NCBI GenBank assembly: GCA_002339675.1
Contig: DDKB01000023.1
Span: forward strand, 186,001-250,000
Origin: Stutzerimonas stutzeri
GTDB taxonomy: Bacteria > Pseudomonadota > Gammaproteobacteria > Pseudomonadales > Pseudomonadaceae
Length of the DNA stretch: 64,000 bases
Direction of reading: 5' to 3'
The stretch's first letter is position 1, and each line of letters opens with the position of its first letter. Both the position numbers and the translations under genes were made by a program. Below the pieces are notes generated by a model. The model had not been told where the DNA came from and searched no databases. It saw nothing but the letters and a program-made list of their open reading frames with translations. Positions 1-7,850 of this stretch are shown here, piece by piece.

Positions 1-1406
1 AAGCCCCACAAGGCCGCCTGAATGCCAAGGTCGATGTTCTCGGCACCCAGGCTCGGGCCGATGGTGCGCTCTTCTGCGAAGTACATCGGCGCGGCCAGGC
101 CGCCGGCACGCAGCAGGAGTGCCAGCTCGGACGACTCACCCTGCCCGTCCAGGCCAGTAATGCGGAACTGACTGCCCAGCGCGGATTGGATGGTGGCCAA
201 GCTGATGATCTTCTTTTCTTCCTGGAAAGTCTCGACGCGAACTTCCTGCTCGACACCATCCACCGTTTGCTTGACGTAGCGGGTGGTGGGGCGTTGCTCG
301 ATGAAGATCACGGCCATGCTACGCCCGACATTGCTGCGCGTGGCACGGTTCATCAATTCGCCGCCATGCCCGTCGAGCCGAATGTTGACCTGTGGCCGGC
401 CATTCTCATCGAAGCTTGCCTGGGCATCGGTGACCTGGTCACCGGTGATGATCAGGTTGCGTTCCAGCTGTACGGGCGGCCTTCCTTCCTCGCGAAACTC
501 GAACGTTTCGGTGCTGGCGCGCGGCGCGTCCGACTCGGCGGCGAGACGGAACTCGAGATTGGCGGTCTTGCCGAGAATCCGCTTGGCTTCGGCAGTATCC
601 TGCACGCCCGGCAGTTCGACGACGATGCGGTTGGCGCCCTGACGCTGTACCAATGGCTCGGACACACCCAGCTCGTTGACCCGGTTGCGCACCGTGGTCA
701 GGTTCTGCTTGATCGAATATTCGCGGATTTCGGCGAGCTTGGCCTCGGTGATAGTCAGGCGCAGCACCTGCTGGCCGTTACGTTCGGTGCTGGTCAAGGT
801 GAAATCGTTGAAGTTCTTGCGGATCAGCGATTGGGCGGCATCCAGCGTGGCCCCGTCGGCAAAACCCAGCTGCACGGCATTGTCCGCCTGCGGCAGACTG
901 CGATAGCGCACGCGCTCCTTGCGCAGCAGCGTCTTCACTTCGCCCTCGTACACGTTCAGGCGGGTTTCGATCGCCTTGTCCATGTCGACTTCGAGCAAAA
1001 AGTGCACACCGCCCGACAGGTCCAGGCCAAGCTTCATCGGATTGGCACCCAGGTTGCGTAGCCACTCGGGCGTCGTCGGCGCGAGGTTCAGCGCCACCAC
1101 ATAAGCATCGCCCAATGCACGTCGAACCACGTCCTTGGCGGGCAGCTGGTCTTCCTGATCGGCAAGACGCAGCAGACCGCCGCGACCCTGTTCATCCAGG
1201 CTGGCCGCCTTGATCGCAATATCAGCGTCAGCGAGCGCCTTACTGGCTCGATCGAGGTCGGTGTCAGTGATGCTGTGGGAAGTCGAGGCACCGGTGATCT
1301 GAACGGCAGGATCGTCCGGGTACAGGTTCGGCGCCGAATAGATGACGGCAATGCCAAGCACGACCACTATCAGCAGGTATTTCCAGAGGGGGAATCTATT
1401 GAGCAT
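1..1406 (-). CDS. secD: Protein translocase subunit SecD (C-terminus outside window)
   Basis: SecD is an inner-membrane protein that works with SecF and YajC. It uses the proton motive force to help proteins move through SecYEG and be released in the periplasm. The reverse-strand frame opens at an ATG at 1406 and stays open to base 1, giving about 468 of the roughly 620 residues usual for pseudomonads. An N-terminal membrane segment lies at about residues 8-25. The conserved LGLDLSGGVHF motif at about 124-134 begins the first periplasmic region, and the conserved TIGPSLG motif lies near the window edge, just before the transmembrane block. It follows yajC in the same direction with a 67-nt gap, as in other pseudomonads, so secF should lie just outside the window. 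Confidence 0.97.
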   Translation of the reverse strand, partial: MLNRFPLWKYLLIVVVLGIAVIYSAPNLYPDDPAVQITGASTSHSITDTDLDRASKALADADIAIKAASLDEQGRGGLLRLADQEDQLPAKDVVRRALGDAYVVALNLAPTTPEWLRNLGANPMKLGLDLSGGVHFLLEVDMDKAIETRLNVYEGEVKTLLRKERVRYRSLPQADNAVQLGFADGATLDAAQSLIRKNFNDFTLTSTERNGQQVLRLTITEAKLAEIREYSIKQNLTTVRNRVNELGVSEPLVQRQGANRIVVELPGVQDTAEAKRILGKTANLEFRLAAESDAPRASTETFEFREEGRPPVQLERNLIITGDQVTDAQASFDENGRPQVNIRLDGHGGELMNRATRSNVGRSMAVIFIEQRPTTRYVKQTVDGVEQEVRVETFQEEKKIISLATIQSALGSQFRITGLDGQGESSELALLLRAGGLAAPMYFAEERTIGPSLGAENIDLGIQAALWG

Positions 1407-1473
1407 GACGCAGCCCGTGTAATGACGCGGGGCGCCTTGCGCGCCCCGTCGTTGGTGTTGAGTGGAAGTCAGC

Positions 1474-1803
1474 TCAGATGGCTTTCAACGTGCCTTTGGG
1501 CAGCGTCGCGGCAATGGCCACTTTCTGAAACTTCAGCTCGACCGAGTCGGACACTTCGATCACGACGAAGTCATCCGAGACCTTGGTTACCTTGCCGGCG
1601 ATACCGCCGGATGTGACCACTTCGTCACCTTTCTGCAGGCCGCCAATCAGGTTCTTGTGTTCCTTGGCACGCTTGGCCTGAGGGCGCCAGATCATCAGGT
1701 AGAAGATGACCAGGAAACCGACCAGGAACAACCACTCGAAGCCACTACCAGCGGGACCGGCGGCAGCCTCTTGGGCGTAGGCGGCGGGAATCAGAAAGCT
1801 CAT
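1474..1803 (-). CDS. yajC: Preprotein translocase subunit YajC
   Basis: Small accessory membrane subunit of the SecDF-YajC complex. The 109-residue protein has one hydrophobic helix at about residues 23-41, followed by the family signature: WRPQAKRAKEH at about 40-50, then KGDEVVTSGGIAGKV at about 58-72. Length and topology are normal. It lies 40 nt downstream of tgt and 67 nt upstream of secD, all on the reverse strand, which is the classic queA-tgt-yajC-secD-secF arrangement and suggests cotranscription. Confidence 0.97.
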   Translation of the reverse strand: MSFLIPAAYAQEAAAGPAGSGFEWLFLVGFLVIFYLMIWRPQAKRAKEHKNLIGGLQKGDEVVTSGGIAGKVTKVSDDFVVIEVSDSVELKFQKVAIAATLPKGTLKAI

Positions 1804-1843
1804 GTAGCACTCCTGTTGCAGGGATCAGTTATGTTGGAATTCG

Positions 1844-2977
1844 TCACGCAAGCGGCGGGGTTGGCAGGCCGCGCTTGGCATAGAAGGCGTCGACAAAGGC
1901 GGCCAATGTACCCTGTTGGATAGCATCGCGTAAACCAGACATCAGCCGCTGATAATGTCGCAAATTGTGGATCGTATTCAGCATGCTACCCAGCATTTCT
2001 CCGCACTTGTCCAAGTGGTGGAGGTAGCCGCGGGAGAAGTGCTGGCAGGTGTAGCAGTCACAGCCTTCCTCCAGCGCCGCATCGTCGAAACGGTGCACTG
2101 CGTTGCGGATCTTGACCACCCCGCTCTCGGTGAACAGGTGCCCATTTCGAGCGTTGCGGGTCGGCATCACGCAATCGAACATGTCTACCCCACGGCGCAC
2201 CCCCTCGACCAGGTCTTCTGGCTTGCCGACACCCATCAGGTAGCGCGGCTTGTCGGCCGGCATTCGTGGCGGCAGGAAGTCCAGCACGCGGATCATTTCC
2301 TCCTTTGGCTCACCGACCGAAAGCCCGCCGATGGCCAATCCGTCGAACCCGATCTCGCAAAGCCCTTCCAGTGAGCGCATCCGCAGCGCCTCGTGCATAC
2401 CACCCTGGACGATGCCGAACAGCGCAGCAGGACTGTCGCCATGAGCATCCTTGGAACGACGGGCCCAGCGCAACGACAGCTCCATCGAGCGCCGCGCCAC
2501 GTCCTCATCGGCCGGATACGGTGTGCATTCATCGAAGATCATCACGATGTCCGAGCCAAGGTCTCGCTGAACCTGCATCGATTCCTCCGGCCCCATGAAG
2601 ACCTTGGCACCGTCCACGGGCGAGGCGAAATACACGCCCTCTTCCTTGATCTTGCGCATTGCGCCGAGGCTGAACACCTGGAACCCGCCCGAGTCGGTCA
2701 GGATGGGGCCCTGCCATTGCATGAAGTCATGCAGGTCGCCATGCGCCTTGATCACCTCAGTGCCCGGGCGCAGCCACAGGTGAAAGGTATTGCCAAGGAT
2801 GATTTGTGCGCCGATCGCCTCGATGTCGCGCGGCAACATCCCCTTGACCGTGCCATAGGTCCCAACCGGCATGAACGCCGGTGTTTCCACTACGCCGCGG
2901 GGAAAAGTCAGCCGACCGCGCCGCGCCCTCCCGTCGGTGGCGAGCAATTCGAAGGACATGTGACAGGTACGACTCAT
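1844..2977 (-). CDS. tgt: tRNA-guanine(34) transglycosylase
   Basis: Exchanges guanine-34 for the queuine precursor preQ1 in tRNAs with GUN anticodons. I start it at the ATG at 2977, which has GAGG about 7 nt upstream and overlaps the queA stop codon (ATGA). This gives 377 residues; a second ATG six codons later at 2959 matches the E. coli start. Visible active-site features are Asp95 in LTDSGGFQVFSL, the nucleophile motif MFDCVMPTRNARNG (Asp268), and the zinc site C306-x-C308-xx-C311 with His337. The open frame extends much further upstream, but that part lies inside queA and is not real. It is translationally coupled to queA and followed by yajC. Confidence 0.96.
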   Translation of the reverse strand: MSRTCHMSFELLATDGRARRGRLTFPRGVVETPAFMPVGTYGTVKGMLPRDIEAIGAQIILGNTFHLWLRPGTEVIKAHGDLHDFMQWQGPILTDSGGFQVFSLGAMRKIKEEGVYFASPVDGAKVFMGPEESMQVQRDLGSDIVMIFDECTPYPADEDVARRSMELSLRWARRSKDAHGDSPAALFGIVQGGMHEALRMRSLEGLCEIGFDGLAIGGLSVGEPKEEMIRVLDFLPPRMPADKPRYLMGVGKPEDLVEGVRRGVDMFDCVMPTRNARNGHLFTESGVVKIRNAVHRFDDAALEEGCDCYTCQHFSRGYLHHLDKCGEMLGSMLNTIHNLRHYQRLMSGLRDAIQQGTLAAFVDAFYAKRGLPTPPLA

Positions 2978-4023
2978 TGGGAATCCTCGGGGCCGCGAGC
3001 GGCCGGATTGCGCGTGATGAACATGGCATCGCCATAACTGAAGAAGCGATATCCCCGGGCAATCGCCTCGGCATAGGCCGCCATGGTCTGCGGATACCCG
3101 GCGAAGGCGGACACCAGCATCAGCAGGGTCGACTCGGGGAGGTGGAAATTGGTGACCAGCGCATCGACCACGTGAAACGGCTTGCCTGGGTAGAGAAAGA
3201 TGTCGGTATCGCCACTGAACGGTCGCAGCACGCCGTCGCGCGCCGCACTTTCCAGGGAGCGCACGCTGGTCGTGCCCACCGCGATCACCCGCCCCCCCCT
3301 CGCCCGGCAGGCCGCGACCGCATCGACGACGTCCTGTCCGACGTCCAGCCATTCGCGGTGCATGTGATGCTCTTCGATGCGCTCGACGCGCACCGGCTGG
3401 AAGGTCCCCGCACCCACGTGGAGCGTGACAAATGCCTGCTCGACGCCCTTGTCCTGCAGGGCCGCCAGTAGCGCTGTATCGAAGTGCAGCCCCGCTGTCG
3501 GCGCGGCGACCGCTCCCGCGCGCTGGGCATACACGGTCTGGTAACGCTCGCGGTCGGCCGAGTCGTCGGGCCGGTCTATATAAGGCGGCAGGGGCATATG
3601 GCCGACGCGCTCGAGCAACGGCAGCACCTCCTCGCCGAACTGGAGCTCGAACAGTGCCTCATGGCGAGCCACCATCAGCGCTTCACCGCCGCCCTCGACA
3701 AGGATACGGCTACCAGGCCGAGGCGACTTGCTCGAGCGGACGTGTGCCAGTACCCGACGCTCGTCGAGCACCCGCTCGACCAGAACCTCGACTCGGCCAC
3801 CGCTTTCCTTCTGCCCAAACAGCCGCGCCGGAATGACTCGCGTGTCGTTGAACACCATGAGATCGCCGGGGCGCAGGTAGTCGAGCAGGTCGGCGAACCC
3901 GCAGTGCGCAAGTTGACCGCTGGGGCCATCGAGCACTAACAAGCGGCTGGCGCGGCGCTCGGCCAGCGGGTGGCGCGCGATCAGGGCATCAGGGAGCTGG
4001 AAAGAAAAGTCGGAAACTTGCAT
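2974..4023 (-). CDS. queA: S-adenosylmethionine:tRNA ribosyltransferase-isomerase
   Basis: Transfers and isomerises the ribosyl group of S-adenosylmethionine onto preQ1-modified tRNA to make epoxyqueuosine, the step after Tgt. The 349-residue length is typical. Family motifs include SRLLVLD at about 26-32, FNDTRVIPARLFG, PTAGLHF, and VTNFHLPESTL near the C-terminus. The stop codon overlaps the tgt start by 4 nt, consistent with coupled translation. It is the first gene of the reverse-strand operon; the 115-nt gap to the divergent tRNA gene should hold its promoter, although I could not identify clear boxes for it. Confidence 0.96.
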   Translation of the reverse strand: MQVSDFSFQLPDALIARHPLAERRASRLLVLDGPSGQLAHCGFADLLDYLRPGDLMVFNDTRVIPARLFGQKESGGRVEVLVERVLDERRVLAHVRSSKSPRPGSRILVEGGGEALMVARHEALFELQFGEEVLPLLERVGHMPLPPYIDRPDDSADRERYQTVYAQRAGAVAAPTAGLHFDTALLAALQDKGVEQAFVTLHVGAGTFQPVRVERIEEHHMHREWLDVGQDVVDAVAACRARGGRVIAVGTTSVRSLESAARDGVLRPFSGDTDIFLYPGKPFHVVDALVTNFHLPESTLLMLVSAFAGYPQTMAAYAEAIARGYRFFSYGDAMFITRNPAARGPEDSQ

Positions 4024-4096
4024 TGCAAAAGGTCGGCACGGGGCATCGGGGGCGCAAAGCTTAGCGGAAACCCCTCACGCTGACCACGACAGACGA

Positions 4097-4125
4097 TTGA
4101 CCGGGTCGCACGGCGTCCCTATACT
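4097..4125 (+). promoter_or_regulatory. Sigma-70 promoter of the tRNA-Leu gene
   Basis: A TTGACC -35 element (4097-4102) and a TATACT -10 element (4120-4125) are separated by exactly 17 bp. The -10 element ends 13 nt before the mature tRNA 5' end, so transcription would start just upstream of the tRNA. Seen directly in sequence; activity is inferred. Confidence 0.8.
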
Positions 4126-4138
4126 GTGCCGCCACTGT

Positions 4139-4225
4139 GCCTCGATGGCGGAATCGGTAGACGCAGCGGATTCAAAATCCGCCGTTGGTAACAACGTGAG
4201 AGTTCGAGTCTCTCTCGAGGCACCA
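4139..4225 (+). tRNA. tRNA-Leu (anticodon CAA)
   Basis: The 87-nt gene folds as a class II tRNA. The acceptor arms GCCTCGA (4139-4145) and TCGAGGC (4215-4221) pair fully. The D-arm contains GGCGGAATCGGTAGACGC. The anticodon stem GCGGA/TCCGC encloses the loop TTCAAAA, so the anticodon is CAA, reading UUG. There is a long variable arm and a TTCGAGTC T-loop. The discriminator A and the CCA end (4223-4225) are encoded. A tRNA-Leu downstream of queA is also found at this place in P. aeruginosa. Confidence 0.96.
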
Positions 4226-4236
4226 TGATCAGCACT

Positions 4237-4258
4237 CTCGGACGGCCAGTCGTCCGAG
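4237..4258 (+). repeat. Hairpin immediately downstream of tRNA-Leu
   Basis: An 8-bp perfect stem CTCGGACG/CGTCCGAG with a 6-nt loop begins 12 nt after the tRNA CCA end. It lacks a T-tract, so it is more likely a 3'-trailer processing or stability hairpin than the terminator itself. Confidence 0.5.
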
Positions 4259-4265
4259 ATCCGTG

Positions 4266-4290
4266 AAGCCGCTGGACCGCAGCGGCTTTA
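4266..4290 (+). terminator. Probable terminator of the tRNA-Leu transcript
   Basis: A 9-bp stem AAGCCGCTG/CAGCGGCTT with a 5-nt loop is followed only by TTA. It is the first stem with any T-run after the tRNA. The short T-tract makes termination efficiency uncertain. Confidence 0.5.
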
Positions 4291-4642
4291 CCAGCAAGGC
4301 GAAGCCAAGCTTCAGCACCGGCCCGGCCTTCCTGCCGCGACGACAGATGACGGGCCAGGCCCGCCAGACACGACGAAACAAACACCTCCGCCCTGCCGGA
4401 ACGGCGCCGGAACAGCGATTCTTGCAGCAACCTTTTCCGTGACTTGCGGGGCTTGGCAGCGCCCGGCGAGTTATCGTAGAGTGTGTCCACTGTGTTTGCA
4501 TGGGTCGCTGTTGAATCGTGACCTGGTGCAGTAGATCTTCAGATCCGCTACATCCCGTTCGACTCTTTACTCCTTGCAACCAGTCTCCGCTTCCTGCCTG
4601 TGCAGGGGCGCTTCTACTATTGAGTTTCAAGGATACAGCGCT
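4291..4642. other. Intergenic leader region between tRNA-Leu and the cold-shock gene
   Basis: I see no credible gene here. The stretch just upstream of the cold-shock start is less GC-rich than its surroundings and probably holds the promoter and a long 5' untranslated leader, as is usual for csp genes. The open frames running through it lack ribosome binding sites and protein-like composition. No riboswitch class was recognised. Confidence 0.4.
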
Positions 4643-4855
4643 ATGTCGAATCGTCAGAACGGTACCGTCAAGTGGTTTAACGACGAGAAAGGTTTTGGTT
4701 TCATCACTCCCGAGAGCGGTCCGGATCTGTTCGTGCACTTCCGCGCGATCGAAGGTAACGGCTTCAAGAGCCTGAAAGAAGGCCAGAAAGTCAGCTTCAT
4801 CGCGGTGCAAGGTCAAAAGGGCATGCAGGCTGACCAGGTTCAAATCCAGGAATAA
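4643..4855 (+). CDS. Cold-shock domain protein (CspA family)
   Basis: A 70-residue single cold-shock domain that binds single-stranded RNA and DNA as a nucleic-acid chaperone. RNP1 is KGFGFI at residues 16-21 and RNP2 is LFVHF at 29-33; the N-terminal TVKWFND is also standard. The ATG at 4643 is preceded by AAGGA about 10 nt upstream. The same frame extends to 4574, but that part reads the leader. The gene stands alone between tRNA-Leu and an RDD protein and ends at a strong terminator. It could be CspD-, CapB- or CspA-like; sequence alone does not settle which, or whether it is cold-induced. Confidence 0.95.
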   Translation: MSNRQNGTVKWFNDEKGFGFITPESGPDLFVHFRAIEGNGFKSLKEGQKVSFIAVQGQKGMQADQVQIQE

Positions 4856-4868
4856 GCCCCGCTCCGAA

Positions 4869-4899
4869 AAGCCCCTGATGGCAACATCAGGGGCTTTTT
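4869..4899 (+). terminator. Rho-independent terminator of the cold-shock gene
   Basis: A perfect 12-bp stem AAGCCCCTGATG/CATCAGGGGCTT with a GCAA tetraloop is followed by TTT. It begins 13 nt after the csp stop codon. Confidence 0.95.
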
Positions 4900-4953
4900 C
4901 ATGCGCGCGATTCCGTAGAATGCGCGCCTGCCCATCCCAGCGAGACCTCTTGC

Positions 4954-5451
4954 ATGCGTAACCATCCGCTCCGCCCACAGGGCCAGTTCCCCAAGGCCGG
5001 CCTGCCCCGCCGCTTGGCGGCGATATGCTACGACGCGTTTCTTTCGATTGCGCTGATGATGGTGGTCACGCTGTTCTACCAGCAGGTCATCTTGCGTGCA
5101 CTGTACGGCGGCGACGCGCTCAAGGCACTGGCAGAGGCCGGCGGACTGGACATCGACCCGATCCTGTCGACGCTGCTGCTGTTCACCGTCTTCGCCTTTT
5201 TCGCCAAGTTCTGGACCCACAATGGCCAGACGCTCGGCATGCAGGTTTGGGGCGTTCGCATCCAGAACGCCGACGGCACGGCCATCGACCTCTGGCAGGC
5301 ACTGCTGCGCTTCCTGATCGCCATCATGTCGTGGCTGGCGCTGGGACTGGGCTATTGGTGGATGCTCTGGGATCGGCAGCACCGCACTTGGCAAGACATC
5401 TACTCCGATAGCCAGGTCGTGCAACTTCCCAAGCACATCCACAAGAAATAG
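4954..5451 (+). CDS. RDD family inner-membrane protein
   Basis: A 165-residue membrane protein of the RDD family, named for conserved Arg and two Asp residues. Here the N-terminal RR-x6-D pattern is at residues 19-27 (PRRLAAICYD) and the C-terminal DRQHRTWQDIYSD lies at about 144-156. Three hydrophobic segments are visible at about 26-44, 70-88 and 118-140. The motif GQTLGMQVWGVRI between the second and third segments is typical. Function is not established for most members; some are linked to ion or sodium transport. It ends 37 nt before the convergent lptG end, so the two are not cotranscribed. Confidence 0.85.
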   Translation: MRNHPLRPQGQFPKAGLPRRLAAICYDAFLSIALMMVVTLFYQQVILRALYGGDALKALAEAGGLDIDPILSTLLLFTVFAFFAKFWTHNGQTLGMQVWGVRIQNADGTAIDLWQALLRFLIAIMSWLALGLGYWWMLWDRQHRTWQDIYSDSQVVQLPKHIHKK

Positions 5452-5488
5452 CCGACACACGCAGACGACAGGCACGAGCGCCGCTGCG

Positions 5489-6550
5489 CTAGCCGGCCCG
5501 CCGCAGCAGCAGCACCCCGGCCAGCGCACAGATGGCGGCGGGCACCACTACGGCAAGCAACGGGGAAAAGCCGAACACCTGGCTCGCAGGCCCCAGCAGG
5601 TCCTGAAGGATCCGGAACACGAAACCAACGATCACGCCGGTAAAGATCCGCTGCCCCAGGGTGACCGAGCGCAGCGGCCCGAAGATGAACGAAATCGCCA
5701 GCAGCACCAGCGCCACCGTCACCGCCGGCTGCAGCACCTTTGTCCAGAAGGCCAGCCAGTAACGCCCATTGTTCAACCCCTGGTCCGCCAGGTAATGGAT
5801 GTAGCGCCACAGGCCGGTGACGGACAGCGCATCGGGCTCCATGACCACCGTTCCCACCAATTGCGGTGTCAGCTCGACATCCCAGCGTTCCTCAGCAGCC
5901 TTGACCACCTCGGTACGGTCGCCACGGAAATGCGTGGTGGCGATGTCGATGAGCTGCCAGTGGTCACCGTCATAGCGCGCGCGACGGGCGAAGCTCGCCG
6001 ACAGCAGGCGCCGCTGGTCGTCGAAACGGTAGCGGGTCACACCCAGCAGGTTGCCACTGGGCTGCACCGCGTTGATATGCACGAACTCGTCGCCCTGGCG
6101 GTGCCACAAGCCGCGCTTGCTGCTCTGCGCCTCGCCCGCCCCCTGCGCCGCCGAGCGGTTGGCCTGGGCGACATCCTCGCTCCAGGGCGCCAGGTACTCG
6201 CCGATCAGCACGCCCACCAGCATCAGCACCAGCATCGGCTTCATCACCGCCAACACGATCCGCCCGAGCGACACGCCCGCGGCCCGCATGATCGTCAGCT
6301 CGCTGCTGCTGGCCAGGGTACCCAGGCCGATGAGACAGCCGATCAGCGCGGCCATCGGCAACATCTCGTAAACCCGTGATGGGGTGGTCAGCAGCACGTA
6401 GACAGCGGCATCGAGCGTGCCGTAGCGGCCCTTGACGTCACCCAGCTCGTCAATGAACGCGAACAGCAGCGCCAGCCCGACGATAATCCCGAGCACCGTG
6501 AGAATCGCCAGCAGCACATGGCTACCAATGTAGCGGTCGAGCTTACGCAT
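5489..6550 (-). CDS. lptG: LPS export ABC transporter permease LptG
   Basis: One of the two membrane subunits of LptB2FG, which extracts lipopolysaccharide from the inner membrane and passes it to the LptC-LptA bridge. The 353-residue protein has the YjgP/YjgQ layout: membrane helices at about 10-31, 62-84 and 98-120, a periplasmic beta-jellyroll, then three more helices in the last 80 residues. I start at the ATG at 6550, with GAGG about 10 nt upstream and no need for the longer frame. It overlaps the end of lptF by 8 nt, so the two are translationally coupled. Confidence 0.95.
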   Translation of the reverse strand: MRKLDRYIGSHVLLAILTVLGIIVGLALLFAFIDELGDVKGRYGTLDAAVYVLLTTPSRVYEMLPMAALIGCLIGLGTLASSSELTIMRAAGVSLGRIVLAVMKPMLVLMLVGVLIGEYLAPWSEDVAQANRSAAQGAGEAQSSKRGLWHRQGDEFVHINAVQPSGNLLGVTRYRFDDQRRLLSASFARRARYDGDHWQLIDIATTHFRGDRTEVVKAAEERWDVELTPQLVGTVVMEPDALSVTGLWRYIHYLADQGLNNGRYWLAFWTKVLQPAVTVALVLLAISFIFGPLRSVTLGQRIFTGVIVGFVFRILQDLLGPASQVFGFSPLLAVVVPAAICALAGVLLLRRAG

Positions 6551-7673
6551 GGGAGGACCTCGCCATGGCACGGCGGCGTCCGGCGGCAAGCAGCAGCGGC
6601 TCCCAGTACAGCATCAGCACCCCTATCGCAAAGAAAATTCCATGCACCCACCACAGCCCCAGCGCCGCTGGAATGCGACCCTTGTCGAGCGCCCCGCGCG
6701 CGGCGATCAGCAACGTCAGGTAGGCCATGTACAGCAGGATCGCCGGGAGCAGCTTGAGGAAACGGCCCTGCCGCGGATTGACCTTGGCCAGCGGCACGGC
6801 GAGCAGCGTGACAATGAACACCAGCAGCGGCAGCGAGAGACGCCACTGCAGCTCGGACTGCAGCCGGATGTTGTCACTGCCAAAGAGGTCACGGGTCGGC
6901 ATTGCCTCGCGTTCGCTCATCTCGACACTGACCTCGGGCTTGGGCAGCAATACACCATAAGTGTCGTACTGAATGGCCCGGTAATTGGCCTGCCCAGGAT
7001 TGCCGTCGTAGCGGTAGCCGTTCTCCAGGATCAGGTAGCGGCTGCCGTCCGGCTGGACCTCCTGCCGCCCGCTTTCGGCCACCAGCACCGAGAGGCCGCG
7101 CTTTTCGCCAGTCGCACTGGACAGATTGGTCTCGGAAATGAACACCCCGGCCAGCTCGGTCCGGTCCGCAGTCAGTTCACGGGTATAGGTGACCCGTGTC
7201 CCGTCGCGCAAGGTCTGGAAGCGCCCCGGCACCAGCGTGTCAAACTCGGTGAGCGAGTCCTGCTGGCTGAGGATGCGGTCAACCTCGGCCACGCCCTGGG
7301 GCGCCAGGCCCATGCTCAACCAGCCGACCAGCCCGGCAATCAGCGCTGCGGGCGCCAGGCTGTACACCAGCAGCCGCCGCTGGCTCATGCCGGTGGCCGA
7401 GAGCACGGTCATTTCACTGTCGAGATAGAGCCGGCCGTAGGCCAGCAAGATGCCGAGAAACAGCCCCAGAGGCAGCACCAGTTGCAGGAACCCGGGCAGG
7501 CGGAAGCCCATGATCATCAGCAACACGCCCGGATCGAGGAGGCCTTGGGCGGCCTGCGCCAGGTATTTGATGAAGCGGCCACTCATGATGATGACCAGCA
7601 GCACGGCACTCACCGCACTCATGGTGACCAGCAGCTCGCGGGACAGGTAACGAAAGACGATCAAACCGGACAC
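6543..7673 (-). CDS. lptF: LPS export ABC transporter permease LptF
   Basis: Partner permease of LptG in the LPS extraction complex. The 376-residue protein has the same 3+3 helix layout around a periplasmic domain. The N-terminal region contains the conserved LPLGLFLGILLAYGRL and EMTVLSATGMS. The first codon at 7673 is GTG, with a weak GGA just before it; a TTG at 7664 is an alternative and matches the shorter N-terminus of the P. aeruginosa protein as I recall it. The gene is divergent from pepA across 177 bp. The ATPase lptB is not expected here and is not present. Confidence 0.95.
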   Translation of the reverse strand: MSGLIVFRYLSRELLVTMSAVSAVLLVIIMSGRFIKYLAQAAQGLLDPGVLLMIMGFRLPGFLQLVLPLGLFLGILLAYGRLYLDSEMTVLSATGMSQRRLLVYSLAPAALIAGLVGWLSMGLAPQGVAEVDRILSQQDSLTEFDTLVPGRFQTLRDGTRVTYTRELTADRTELAGVFISETNLSSATGEKRGLSVLVAESGRQEVQPDGSRYLILENGYRYDGNPGQANYRAIQYDTYGVLLPKPEVSVEMSEREAMPTRDLFGSDNIRLQSELQWRLSLPLLVFIVTLLAVPLAKVNPRQGRFLKLLPAILLYMAYLTLLIAARGALDKGRIPAALGLWWVHGIFFAIGVLMLYWEPLLLAAGRRRAMARSSHA

Positions 7674-7850
7674 TCCAGGGTTGTCAGGCTCCGGCGGCTA
7701 CGCTCAAACTAGCCGCCAAACAGCCGGCCCGCCCGCAGCAGGGTGTTGGACAGTCATGCCACAGGTTCAACACCCCGATAGACGAACCACCGGAAAACAA
7801 GCCCGACATTATCCTGCAAACCCGACTCTTTGTCTTGGGGACTCGACGCC

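Noticed and set aside
2978..3352. Tgt extended upstream to 3352
   Set aside because: The extra residues lie within queA in another frame; the 2977 ATG has a Shine-Dalgarno and matches the family.
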